From positions 1-64,000 of the forward strand of contig JAKSPO010000004.1 of assembly GCA_024404675.1 (NCBI GenBank): DNA of 64,000 bases, in the 5' to 3' direction. Positions 28,205 to 35,913 of the stretch are shown here, piece after piece. The position numbers and the translations under genes were made by a program. How positions within the stretch are numbered: the stretch's first letter is position 1; every line of letters begins with the position of its first letter. The notes under the pieces are model-generated. The model was not told where the DNA came from, made no database searches, and worked only from the letters and a program-made list of their open reading frames with translations. This DNA is from Lachnospiraceae bacterium. GTDB lineage: Bacteria; Bacillota; Clostridia; Lachnospirales; Lachnospiraceae.

Positions 28205-28767
28205 GTTGCTTCACCCATTTCCTTTATGACATCGTCAACAATCGACGCCTGCTTGTCTGCATCCATTTTGTCCGAAATAAAGCGACCTGCCATCTCGCCT
28301 GCAACAGCGATGATCTCCTGCTTGATTTCGTCCTTTGCCTTGCTCTTCTCTAACGCGATCTCTGTCTTGGTACGAGCCAGAATACGAGCCGACTCCTCGT
28401 TAGCTGCTTCAATAATGGCTGCTTCTCTGTGCTTTGCTCTCTTCTTGGTGTCCGAAAGAATTGCATTGACCTCTTCGTCCGCATTCTTCAGACGGGCATC
28501 ATATTCCTTCTTGAAGGCGAGTGCCTCCTCCTTCTCCTTTTGCGCATCATCAATCGACTTCTCGATCAGCTCCTGACGCTTCTTCATCAGCTCACGCGCC
28601 GGATTGAATACCAGATAGGAAAGGAGAAAGAACAGGAAGAATACCGCACAGGCTACAATGATTGCATCGAAGGCAAGCTGCCAGTCAAGGGCAAAGATTT
28701 TGTCTTTCAGATCCGGCGTTGTGCCCTCAGCGAGAAACACAAGTCCGGTGGACAATAAATTGCTCAC
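28189..28767 (-). CDS. atpF: ATP synthase F0 subunit b
   Basis: This is a stalk subunit with one membrane helix (about 30-52) followed by a long charged helix. The GTG at 28767 is preferred as start (192 residues) because GGAGG lies seven bases upstream; the ATG at 28773 is only one base from it. The dimer or heterodimer ties F1 to F0. Confidence 0.93.
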   Translation of the reverse strand: MSNLLSTGLVFLAEGTTPDLKDKIFALDWQLAFDAIIVACAVFFLFFLLSYLVFNPARELMKKRQELIEKSIDDAQKEKEEALAFKKEYDARLKNADEEVNAILSDTKKRAKHREAAIIEAANEESARILARTKTEIALEKSKAKDEIKQEIIAVAGEMAGRFISDKMDADKQASIVDDVIKEMGEATWQQE

Positions 28768-28797
28768 AATCATTCCTCCGTTACTCTACCCTTTGAA

Positions 28798-29058
28798 TTA
28801 TTTCGTATAAGGATTTGCGAAAATAAGGATAATGGCTACAACGAGAGAGTACAAACCGGTAGTCTCCGCAACAGCCTGTCCGAGAAGCATGGTAGTCATT
28901 ACGGAACCTCTTGCTCCGGGATTACGACCTACAGCGGAAGCACCCTGACCTGCGGCATAACCCTGGCCCATACCAGGACCCATACCGGCGATCATACCGA
29001 TTCCGGCACCGAGACATGCCATACCTTCAACGAAAAACTTGTTAAACTCACCACTCAT
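28798..29058 (-). CDS. atpE: ATP synthase F0 subunit c with Na+-binding signature
   Basis: This 86-residue two-helix hairpin forms the rotor ring. The ion-binding Glu is residue 65. The set Gln32, Val63, Glu65, Thr66, Thr67, Tyr70 matches the Na+ ligand set of the Ilyobacter tartaricus c-subunit (Ser66 replaced by Thr). GQGYAAG and [13 protein letters not shown] are near identical to that protein as I recall it. I infer a Na+-driven rather than H+-driven ATP synthase. GGAGG precedes the ATG. Confidence 0.96.
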   Translation of the reverse strand: MSGEFNKFFVEGMACLGAGIGMIAGMGPGMGQGYAAGQGASAVGRNPGARGSVMTTMLLGQAVAETTGLYSLVVAIILIFANPYTK

Positions 29059-29123
29059 TTTGATATCCTCCTAAATGATTTTTGAAAATGATTTTTGTGA
29101 CCCTTACGGGTCCTTTCGGCGCA

Positions 29124-29822
29124 TCAGTCATCGAAGTTCTTAGAGATAAATACCATCGTCAGCATACAGAATACGAATGCCTGAATGGCTCCCGAGAACA
29201 GATCGAAATAGATGTGCAGTACACCCGGCCAGAACAGAAGCATAAACTTCGGCAACAGGCCGTATATCAACGCCATAATAATGGTACCGCTCAAAATGTT
29301 ACCGAACAGACGCAGCGACATGGAAACCGGCGTTGCGAGCTCACCGATGATATTGATCGGTGTCAACGGAATCGGATGGAACAACTCGGTAAGATGTTTC
29401 ATCTTCTGGTAACGGAATCCGTTAATGTGGATCAGGAAAAACGTAATCAACGCAAGACCAAGCGTGATACCGTAATCCGCTGTCGGCGGACGAAGTCCGA
29501 AAACACCGACGGTATTGGACAGAACAAGGAAAATCATCAGCGTTCCGATGTAATTACAGAACCCGAAGAAATGCTTGTCACCCATGTTCGACCGGGTGAT
29601 ACTGTCGATTGCTTCCACAACCAGCTCAATCACATTCATCGCTTTGCCGGGCTTCTTCGCCGGATCCGCTTTTTTAATCACACGATTGGCAAGGATCGCC
29701 AGAATCGTGATCACGGAAACGATAATAATGATCGAAATATGTGTGTTGGTCAGCCAGAAGGTTTTTCCGAACAGCTCGAAGTGGTAGTATCCGTTAATTC
29801 CCAAATCAAGACTGTTATCCAT
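29124..29822 (-). CDS. atpB: ATP synthase F0 subunit a
   Basis: This 232-residue polytopic membrane protein has five to six helices and the essential stator Arg in SMSLRLFGN, within the ELATPVSMSLRLFGNI helix. It forms the ion half-channels against the c-ring. AAGGAGGTGAAGG precedes the ATG, and the gene overlaps the upstream atpI-like gene by eight bases. Confidence 0.95.
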   Translation of the reverse strand: MDNSLDLGINGYYHFELFGKTFWLTNTHISIIIIVSVITILAILANRVIKKADPAKKPGKAMNVIELVVEAIDSITRSNMGDKHFFGFCNYIGTLMIFLVLSNTVGVFGLRPPTADYGITLGLALITFFLIHINGFRYQKMKHLTELFHPIPLTPINIIGELATPVSMSLRLFGNILSGTIIMALIYGLLPKFMLLFWPGVLHIYFDLFSGAIQAFVFCMLTMVFISKNFDD

Positions 29823-30411
29823 TATCCTTCACCTCCTTTTTAAACAAACGGCGCTTCAGCCGGCGAAGCCAGGGCTGAAAATAAGCCGAAGGTTTCAATG
29901 TAAATGATGCCAGTATGGTACCTGCTCCCATGGCGATTCCACCTAAGAACATCGTCAGTGCCAATACGGCAAATGTGGCAAAATACCGGATTGCAACATG
30001 CTTTCTCGCATAGCTTACTGCGCCCTTTGCATCAAGCATCACGCAAACCGATACGCTCTCATATATCTTTTGCACTAAAAAAAGTGCAAGCACGCAGCCA
30101 ATTACAACACCGACCGCATACCGCCAATGCGGCTTTACGAAAAATGTAAGAAAAAGACATAGCGCCGACAGAAGAACAATTCCGAAGCGCAGGTCCCGTA
30201 GTGTTTCCTCCGCCTCTAAAAGCTCAGCCTTCTCACGCTCGCTGCCGACCGGAATGATATCCACCACCTCATCGGGGTCCTCATCCATCTGCTGCTCCGC
30301 CTTCTCGGCATCGGTCTCCGCATCAATCTCCTGCGGACTCCGATACTCCTCCGGCTCGTCCTTAAACATCTCTCTGAGCATTCCGGCAAGACCGGGATAT
30401 TTGTTTCTCAT
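29815..30411 (-). CDS. ATP synthase I-like membrane protein
   Basis: The start at 30411 (198 residues) overlaps the atpZ stop as ATGA. The protein has a charged cytoplasmic N-terminus rich in Asp and Glu (about 20-75) and four membrane helices in two pairs, like AtpI (subunit I), which helps c-ring assembly. The acidic N-terminal extension is longer than in usual AtpI. The position just before atpB supports the call; sequence identity is weak. Confidence 0.7.
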   Translation of the reverse strand: MRNKYPGLAGMLREMFKDEPEEYRSPQEIDAETDAEKAEQQMDEDPDEVVDIIPVGSEREKAELLEAEETLRDLRFGIVLLSALCLFLTFFVKPHWRYAVGVVIGCVLALFLVQKIYESVSVCVMLDAKGAVSYARKHVAIRYFATFAVLALTMFLGGIAMGAGTILASFTLKPSAYFQPWLRRLKRRLFKKEVKDNG

Positions 30412-30737
30412 CTCGTATTCCTGCCTTCCGCCTGCTCCTTCTCCGCTTTCCATTTTCGGAACTCGGCCTCTGCTTCACTGATATGTGCCACAACCGGCTC
30501 CTCGGGCTTTTCGTCACGCGTATACTTACGCACTAACATCCAGACATTCCGGTAGCCGACGGCAATTCCGAAAAACATCAGAAATACAAAGCCGGCACTT
30601 CCGAAGCCCAAAAACCGATCGAGTAAATACCCTGCGATCGTACAAAGCGCAATCGGCGTCATCATACCGATACCAATCTGCGTGATCAGGTACAGTGTCG
30701 AAGTCGGACCGTCCTTCCTTTGCTTACGCTTCTTCAT
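30408..30737 (-). CDS. AtpZ/AtpI family protein
   Basis: This 109-residue protein has two helices (ITQIGIGMMTPIALCTIAGY and a Gly-rich second helix FGSAGFVFLMFFGIAVGY) and a charged tail, as in AtpZ proteins encoded at the head of atp operons and linked to ion transport or F0 assembly. It lies nine bases after rpiB and overlaps the next gene by four bases. Confidence 0.8.
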   Translation of the reverse strand: MKKRKQRKDGPTSTLYLITQIGIGMMTPIALCTIAGYLLDRFLGFGSAGFVFLMFFGIAVGYRNVWMLVRKYTRDEKPEEPVVAHISEAEAEFRKWKAEKEQAEGRNTR

Positions 30738-30745
30738 TCTTAGCC

Positions 30746-31180
30746 TTAGTTCTCTTCGATCTGACGAATACGATTGACATGACGCTCCTCGCCGGAGAAC
30801 TCGGTAGCAAGGAACTTATCAACGATCATCATAGCAAGGCCGGGGCCTACAACACGACCGCCCATTGCCAAAACGTTAGCGTCGTTATGGAGTCTCGTTG
30901 CCTCAGCACTGAATACATCGTGGCAAAGCGCACAGCGAATGCCGGGAACCTTGTTGGCTGCGATGGAAATACCGATACCGGTACCACAGATGAGAATTCC
31001 CTTATCTGCTTTGCCGCCGGCAACAGCCTTGGCAACCTTCTTCGCATAGAACGGGTAATCCGTCGGAACCGGAGAATCGGTACCGAAATCGCGAAGCTCG
31101 AAGCCCTTTCCCTTCAGATGCTCCTTAACCTCCTGCATCAATGCATAGCCGCCGTGATCACAACCCAATGCAACTATCAT
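30746..31180 (-). CDS. rpiB: Ribose-5-phosphate isomerase B
   Basis: This 144-residue enzyme interconverts ribose 5-phosphate and ribulose 5-phosphate. It has the N-terminal VALGCDHGG and the active-site Cys in GILICGTGIGISIAANK. The start is set at the ATG at 31180 with GGGAAGG upstream, not at the GTG nine bases earlier. The order Sua5-phosphatase-rpiB is conserved with the ywlC-ywlE-ywlF region of Bacillus. Confidence 0.94.
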   Translation of the reverse strand: MIVALGCDHGGYALMQEVKEHLKGKGFELRDFGTDSPVPTDYPFYAKKVAKAVAGGKADKGILICGTGIGISIAANKVPGIRCALCHDVFSAEATRLHNDANVLAMGGRVVGPGLAMMIVDKFLATEFSGEERHVNRIRQIEEN

Positions 31181-31198
31181 ATATAACACCTTCCCTTC

Positions 31199-31681
31199 TT
31201 AAAATTCAAACATATTATCAAGACTGTCGGCACTGTCCTTCTGCGCCGCCAGAATCTCTGCCGCACGCTTTAACATGGCCTCCATCTCTTCGTAACACAA
31301 TTCATAATCCGCAAGCGTTCCGCCGTAAGGATTCAAAAGCGCCATCGTCTCTCCGACAAACTCCGTGAGCGTGGCAGCTTCAACATACGGATACCGGTTT
31401 CGGAACCGCTCCTTGTCAACATCGGAAAATGTCAGCACGAGCGTCGCATCCGTAAACTCCTCTTCACGAAGCGGCGTACTCTGCTTTGACACAAGCGCCA
31501 CCCCATGCTTAGAAAGCGTCAGCTCCGTCTTCGGATTACAGGGCATCGGCATCAGCACAACAAGCCCGCGTGATGCGACATAAATCTGACGCCCCTCATA
31601 AATATGGACGAAAATGCTCTCTGCCATCAGGCTCAGGCTCGTGTTGTCTCTGCAGACAAATAAAACCTTATCGTATTTCAT
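31199..31681 (-). CDS. YwlE-like low-molecular-weight phosphatase homologue lacking catalytic Arg and Asp
   Basis: This 160-residue protein aligns along its length with LMW protein-tyrosine/arginine phosphatases (N-terminus VLFVCRDNTSLSLMAESIF, C-terminal LNPYGGTLADY). The P-loop Cys10 remains, but the C-x5-R Arg is Leu16 (CRDNTSL). The general-acid Asp of the usual DPFGG loop is Asn117. Both changes should abolish normal chemistry, so it may be a phospho-binding pseudo-enzyme or perform altered chemistry. It lies between sua5 and rpiB, exactly where Bacillus has ywlE (protein arginine phosphatase). The reading frame is intact. Confidence 0.82.
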   Translation of the reverse strand: MKYDKVLFVCRDNTSLSLMAESIFVHIYEGRQIYVASRGLVVLMPMPCNPKTELTLSKHGVALVSKQSTPLREEEFTDATLVLTFSDVDKERFRNRYPYVEAATLTEFVGETMALLNPYGGTLADYELCYEEMEAMLKRAAEILAAQKDSADSLDNMFEF

Positions 31682-31693
31682 AGACGTCCTCTT

Positions 31694-32749
31694 TTAAACG
31701 GTTTCAATGTGATAGCCGGCCGCCTTCACGAGACGATTCATAACAGCCTGCCCCACGCCTTCCGTGTTGAAGCATTCGCCGAATATGTAATCGGCTCCCA
31801 TGCGGTCAAATTCGCGAAGCGTATCGAACAGTCTCGCAGCGATTCCCGCCTCGTCCTCACGATCGCCAACCGAATATACATTGTAGCCCTCGTAGCTGTC
31901 CTTTGTCTCCTCGGATGCAAGGATTGCAACGCAGCAGCCCTGATTTACTTTCTCCAAAGCGTGTGCGCGGACCGCCTCTACAACATCGGAAAGTGCACCC
32001 TCGAAAATCGTCAGCTCCCCTTTCGGTGCGTAGTGACGGTATTTCATTCCGGGAGCCTTCGCAACAATCGTGTCGTTTCGCTCTCGCTTTAAGACTGCCG
32101 GATCGTAAAGGACATCCGGAAGAATCTCCTTCACATCCTCAATCGAAATATAACCCGGACGAAGAATCATCGGCTTTTCGCCGGTCAGATCAATAATCGT
32201 CGATTCCAGCCCTATTGCGGAGGAACCTCCGTCAAGAATCATCGGAATGCGACCGTTCAGATCCTCATAGACATGCTGCGCCTTCGTCGTGCTCGGTCTG
32301 CCTGAGGCATTCGCACTCGGTGCGGCGATATACAGGCCGCTTACTCGAATTAACATCGCTGCGATCGGATCGCTCGGCATACGGATTGCAACCGTATCAA
32401 GCCCGCCGGTCGTTTCCTTTGGAACAATGTCCTGCTTCTTTAAAATCAATGTCATCGGGCCGGGCCAGAACCGCTTTGCAAGGAGCATCGCACTTTCGGG
32501 AATATCTCTTGCCAGCACCGGAAGTGCTGCCGTATCGGCGATGTGTACGATAAGCGGATTGTCGGAGGGACGTCCCTTCGCCGCATAAATCTTCGCAGAA
32601 GCCCCCGGATCCAGTGCATTACCGCCCAGTCCGTATACCGTCTCAGTCGGAAAAGCAACGAGCTCGCCTGCACGAAGAAGCGCAGCCGCCTCCATAAGCT
32701 GCTCCTCCGTAAGACTATCTCTGCAAAGCTCAACCATACGGGTCACCAT
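31694..32749 (-). CDS. L-threonylcarbamoyladenylate synthase (Sua5/YwlC)
   Basis: This 351-residue two-domain Sua5 makes threonylcarbamoyl-AMP from Thr, bicarbonate and ATP for t6A in tRNA. The YrdC domain has FPTETVYGLGGNA, KGRPSDNPLIVHI and APSANASGRPSTT; the C-terminal Sua5 domain follows a linker with KAPGMKYRHYAPKGEL. The start at 32749 (ATG) is chosen because GGAGG lies eight bases upstream. It appears to be the first gene of the long operon into the atp genes. Its t6A product is further modified by TcdA (1536-2243). Confidence 0.95.
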   Translation of the reverse strand: MVTRMVELCRDSLTEEQLMEAAALLRAGELVAFPTETVYGLGGNALDPGASAKIYAAKGRPSDNPLIVHIADTAALPVLARDIPESAMLLAKRFWPGPMTLILKKQDIVPKETTGGLDTVAIRMPSDPIAAMLIRVSGLYIAAPSANASGRPSTTKAQHVYEDLNGRIPMILDGGSSAIGLESTIIDLTGEKPMILRPGYISIEDVKEILPDVLYDPAVLKRERNDTIVAKAPGMKYRHYAPKGELTIFEGALSDVVEAVRAHALEKVNQGCCVAILASEETKDSYEGYNVYSVGDREDEAGIAARLFDTLREFDRMGADYIFGECFNTEGVGQAVMNRLVKAAGYHIETV

Positions 32750-32859
32750 CACCAACGCCTCCTTCGGTCAACTTCTCCCCGCTTCGACGGCATTTTTAAG
32801 ACCATCGATAGGCATAATCCCATACATTGTCTATCATATCATACAATGTCAAAAAAATA

Positions 32860-32887
32860 CACCCTGAAAATTATTTTTTTCAGGGTG
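32860..32887 (-). terminator. Terminator of the zinc-ribbon gene
   Basis: CACCCTG (32860-32866) pairs with CAGGGTG (32881-32887), with additional A:T pairs inside. On the minus strand TATTTTTTTG follows. Confidence 0.8.
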
Positions 32888-32915
32888 CTTTCAACAAAAT
32901 AAATTATCGGGTCAA

Positions 32916-33368
32916 TCAGCCGAGCTTCGTACCGCATTTGTTGCAGAAAAGCATGCCGCTTGCAAGCGGATTTCCGCAGTTCGGGCAGAAGCCTGCTGCC
33001 GGTGCCTGGGAACCGTTTCTTCCGAGCAATGCGTTAACCTTAGCCTGTGCTTCGGCAGCTCTTGCAGCACGAATCTGTGCAGCCTCAGCCTGCTTTCTCT
33101 CACGTTCAGCGGCTCTCTGTGCCTCTTCCTCGGCAATCTTACGCTGAATCTCCTCCAGCTGAGTGTTGCATGCCGTGATATTGGCTCTAGTTTCAAGGAT
33201 TGCAGCGTACTGCTCCATAATCTCATCATCAAAGGTCATACCCTCATCAAGCTTACGAAGAAGCAGAACGCCGAGAGTATACTGATATCCGGAGATCTTT
33301 CCGCTCTCCAGTTTGATCTGTGTGTTAAGCTGGTTGATTTCAGCATTATAAGGTCCGAATAAAGCCAT
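32916..33368 (-). CDS. Coiled-coil protein with C-terminal zinc ribbon
   Basis: This 150-residue soluble protein has a Gln/Glu/Ala/Arg-rich helix (about 55-110) and a C-terminal zinc ribbon, CPNCG...CNKCG. No catalytic motif is seen. Zinc ribbons of this type are common in small Clostridial adaptor proteins. It follows citrate synthase on the same strand (18-base gap) and may be cotranscribed. Confidence 0.78.
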   Translation of the reverse strand: MALFGPYNAEINQLNTQIKLESGKISGYQYTLGVLLLRKLDEGMTFDDEIMEQYAAILETRANITACNTQLEEIQRKIAEEEAQRAAERERKQAEAAQIRAARAAEAQAKVNALLGRNGSQAPAAGFCPNCGNPLASGMLFCNKCGTKLG

Positions 33369-33386
33369 TACGCGCCTCCCTAGATA

Positions 33387-34763
33387 TTAATCCCAGTTAC
33401 GATCGGGCATATAATAGTAATCCTTATGAGAGCCTACATACTTGTATGCGGGACGAATGATCTTACCGTTATTGATGATTTCCTCAAGACGGTGTGCAGA
33501 CCATCCGCTGATACGGGAAATAGCGAAAATAGGTGTGTAAAGCTCTTCCGGAATTCCAAGCATATCATACACAAATCCGCTGTAAAAGTCAACATTTGCG
33601 CAGAGCGGCTTGAACAGATGACGGTTCTCCGCTATGACTTCCTTTGCGATTCTTTCTACGTCGAAATAGAGCTGAAGCTCCTCGGTGCGACCCTTCTCTT
33701 CTGCAAGCTGTGTTGCGAAGTCTCGAAGGATTACCTGACGGGGATCGGAAAGCGTATATACCGCATGGCCGATACCGTATACCAAGCCGGTACGGTCAAA
33801 TGCCTGCTTGTTAACAAGCTTCTTGATATATTCACGAAGCTGTGCCTCATCCTTCCAATCGGTTACATTTGCCTTAAGGTCCTCAAACATCTTGCGAACC
33901 TTCAGGTTTGCGCCGCCGTGACGGAAGCCCTTCAGGGAAGCGATTGCTGCTGCCATTGCGGAATAGGTATCCGTGCCTGCTGAAGTAACCACATGTGTTG
34001 TGAAGGTGGAGTTATTACCGCCGCCGTGCTCTGCGTGAAGCACAAGACAGATATCCAGTACCTTTGCCTCAAGCTCGGTGAATTTGCCGTCCGGACGAAG
34101 CATTGCAAGAATATTCTCCGCTGTGGAGTACTCCGGGTTCGGGTTACGGATGATTAGCGGCTCGTCCATTCTGAAGTGCAGGTAGGACCAGTATGCGTAG
34201 GTGGAAATAACCGGAAGCTTTGCAATCAGGTTGATGGACTGCTTCAGAACATTGTCCACATCGATCTCATCTGCGTTGTCATCATAGGAATAAAGGGTAA
34301 GAACAGCCTTTTGCAGACCGTTCATGATGTTCTGGTCGGTAGCCTTCATGATAACGTCACGTACGAATTTATTGGAAAGCGTCTGGAAGGACGTAATCAG
34401 CTTAATAAATTTGGTCAGCTGCTCATCAGTAGGAAGTTCACCGAACAGAAGCAGATAGGTAGCCTCCTCGAACGCAAAACGGCGTCCCTTAAAGCCCTTC
34501 ACCATCTCCTGTACATCGTAGCCCTGATAGTAAAGCTTTCCTTCGGCGGGAACCTTCTTACCGTCAATCTGCTTGTAACCGTTTACATCGCTGACTTCGG
34601 TAAGTCCGGTCAATACACCGGCACCGCTGCTGTCACGAAGACCTCTTTTTACGTCATACTCCACATACAGATTCTGGTCGATAACACCGGACTTCATGCA
34701 TTCGTGAAGCAGGGCTTCAAAATCTTTCTCCAAATTCTCTTCAAGCTCCATCATATTGCTCAT
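33387..34763 (-). CDS. gltA: Citrate synthase
   Basis: This 458-residue enzyme condenses acetyl-CoA and oxaloacetate. The catalytic His residues are visible in LHAEHGGGNNSTFT and GIGHAVYTLSDPR, and the catalytic Asp in VDFYSGFVYDMLG. It starts at 34763 after AGGAGG. The roughly 60-residue N-terminal extension before the fold is typical of Clostridial forms. In an anaerobe it probably serves glutamate synthesis. The upstream region has an operator-like dyad. Confidence 0.95.
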   Translation of the reverse strand: MSNMMELEENLEKDFEALLHECMKSGVIDQNLYVEYDVKRGLRDSSGAGVLTGLTEVSDVNGYKQIDGKKVPAEGKLYYQGYDVQEMVKGFKGRRFAFEEATYLLLFGELPTDEQLTKFIKLITSFQTLSNKFVRDVIMKATDQNIMNGLQKAVLTLYSYDDNADEIDVDNVLKQSINLIAKLPVISTYAYWSYLHFRMDEPLIIRNPNPEYSTAENILAMLRPDGKFTELEAKVLDICLVLHAEHGGGNNSTFTTHVVTSAGTDTYSAMAAAIASLKGFRHGGANLKVRKMFEDLKANVTDWKDEAQLREYIKKLVNKQAFDRTGLVYGIGHAVYTLSDPRQVILRDFATQLAEEKGRTEELQLYFDVERIAKEVIAENRHLFKPLCANVDFYSGFVYDMLGIPEELYTPIFAISRISGWSAHRLEEIINNGKIIRPAYKYVGSHKDYYYMPDRNWD

Positions 34764-34817
34764 GGCTAAAACCTCCTTTTCATGGCGCTTACAGTGCGGA
34801 AAATACCCGCCGCACCG

Positions 34818-34847
34818 TTTGTATACGATTGTATACACTTATACAAT
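34818..34847 (-). promoter_or_regulatory. Operator-like dyad upstream of citrate synthase
   Basis: ATTGTATA-cact-TATACAAT (34828-34847) is a perfect 8-base inverted repeat with a 4-base spacer. A third related half-site, TTTGTATACG, lies at 34818-34827. It sits 55-85 bases before the start codon, where a GntR-type or similar regulator could act. The dyad is seen; the regulator is unknown. The rest of the gap up to 35070 shows no other feature I can support. Confidence 0.5.
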
Positions 34848-35070
34848 TTCTGTGGTGCTGTTATCTTACAACATAAAAACAAGAATATCAAGCCTTTTTT
34901 CACAATTCTACTGAATTCTAAAGAAAACCGGGCGAATCCTTAAGAAAACCGGTGCCGGGCTTTAGCTCGAGGTTGCCTGCGACATGCATCTTCCCTGCAC
35001 ATTTGCCTGCCACCTTTGCCCGCCACGTTTGTACCACATATCTGTGCCTCCGGAGTCACAGCTTCTCCGC

Positions 35071-35146
35071 CGGAAAATGAACCCTCGACCCCGTCCCCAA
35101 GAGCTCAGTTTTCGGCAAAATGAACCCTCGACCCCGTCCCCAAGAG
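35071..35146. repeat. Two direct copies of a 30-base G/C-skewed intergenic repeat
   Basis: AAAATGAACCCTCGACCCCGTCCCCAAGAG-like units occur at about 35074-35103 and 35117-35146, 43 bases apart and identical through about 30 bases. The minus strand is very G-rich (GGGGACGGGG). I see no open frame or transposase linked to it. It may be a REP-like mobile repeat. Confidence 0.7.
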
Positions 35147-35166
35147 ACCAAATTGGGCAAAAAAAC

Positions 35167-35187
35167 AGAGCATGCCTCGCATGCTCT
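35167..35187 (-). terminator. Terminator of the mgsA-like gene
   Basis: AGAGCATGC pairs perfectly with GCATGCTCT across a 3-base loop. On the minus strand GTTTTTTTG follows. Confidence 0.9.
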
Positions 35188-35209
35188 TTCAATCCCGGAA
35201 AGGGTAATT

Positions 35210-35605
35210 CTATTTGTAAAGGTTTCGCCACTCCAGATCGCCGTTGTTCATGCCCTTTAAAAGCATCTCGGCCGTAGCGATATTCGTTGCAAGCGGAATA
35301 CTATATTCGTCACAAAGCGGTACAACATAATTGAACTGTACATCGTAGTTGATTGTCTTGTCCGCATTTCTCAAGAAGATAACCATATCAATCTGGTTCT
35401 GCTCAATCATCATCGCAAGCTGCTGCTCGCCGCCAAGACTGCCCGCAAGGAACTTATGCACATGCAGGTTCGTCGCCTCCTCAATCATACGTCCGGTAAC
35501 ACCCGTAGAATACAATTCGTGCTTGCCGAGTATACCCTTGTATGCGATACAAAGGTTCTGCATTAATGTCTTTCTTGTATCATCTGCTATCAATCCGATA
35601 ATCAT
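35210..35605 (-). CDS. Methylglyoxal synthase-like protein with altered active site
   Basis: This 131-residue protein keeps the MGS fold markers (TGVTGRMIEEATNL, HKFLAGSLGGEQQ, PLATNIATAEMLL). Compared with E. coli MgsA as I recall it, the catalytic Asp71 is Glu60 and Asp91 is Asn80. His98 is Tyr87 and His19 is Asp8. Phosphate-binding residues around STG and SLGG remain. It may be a slow or altered phosphate lyase, or a regulator binding a sugar phosphate. The frame is intact and a strong terminator follows. Homology is sure; MgsA activity is not. Confidence 0.85.
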   Translation of the reverse strand: MIIGLIADDTRKTLMQNLCIAYKGILGKHELYSTGVTGRMIEEATNLHVHKFLAGSLGGEQQLAMMIEQNQIDMVIFLRNADKTINYDVQFNYVVPLCDEYSIPLATNIATAEMLLKGMNNGDLEWRNLYK

Positions 35606-35715
35606 ACCTAGGTTCCCTCTTTATTACACGCTGAATACAGACCTGACACCCCAAAATCTCATTAACAATATATCACATTCGCAATAGGCAGTCAATAAAT
35701 ACATCGTTTTTTCAA

Positions 35716-35768
35716 AATGGACAAAGCCACCCCGAAAAAATGCAAGAAAATTATGTCATTTGTCCATT
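35716..35768. repeat. Inverted repeat in the AT-rich gap before the antiporter
   Basis: AATGGACAAA (35716-35725) is repeated inverted as TTTGTCCATT (35759-35768), followed by GATTTTTTATT. The gap 35606-35913 holds no gene I can support. The repeat could be a weak terminator, an attenuator or an operator. Confidence 0.4.
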
Positions 35769-35913
35769 GATTTTTTATTAAATAAAAAATAGAATCTAAA
35801 CAATGGCGAAAATTACGAAATTCGATTTCATCGCATTAAGCTCTCAAAGCTTCTTATAACGAATCGTGTCGGGGTTTCCCCCTCGGAACCAAATACATTT
35901 TTGGAGGCGTTTC

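Noticed and set aside
34962-35277. Short frames on both strands over the G-rich intergenic repeats
   Set aside because: They cross the direct repeats and the terminator of the mgsA-like gene, and lack ribosome sites.
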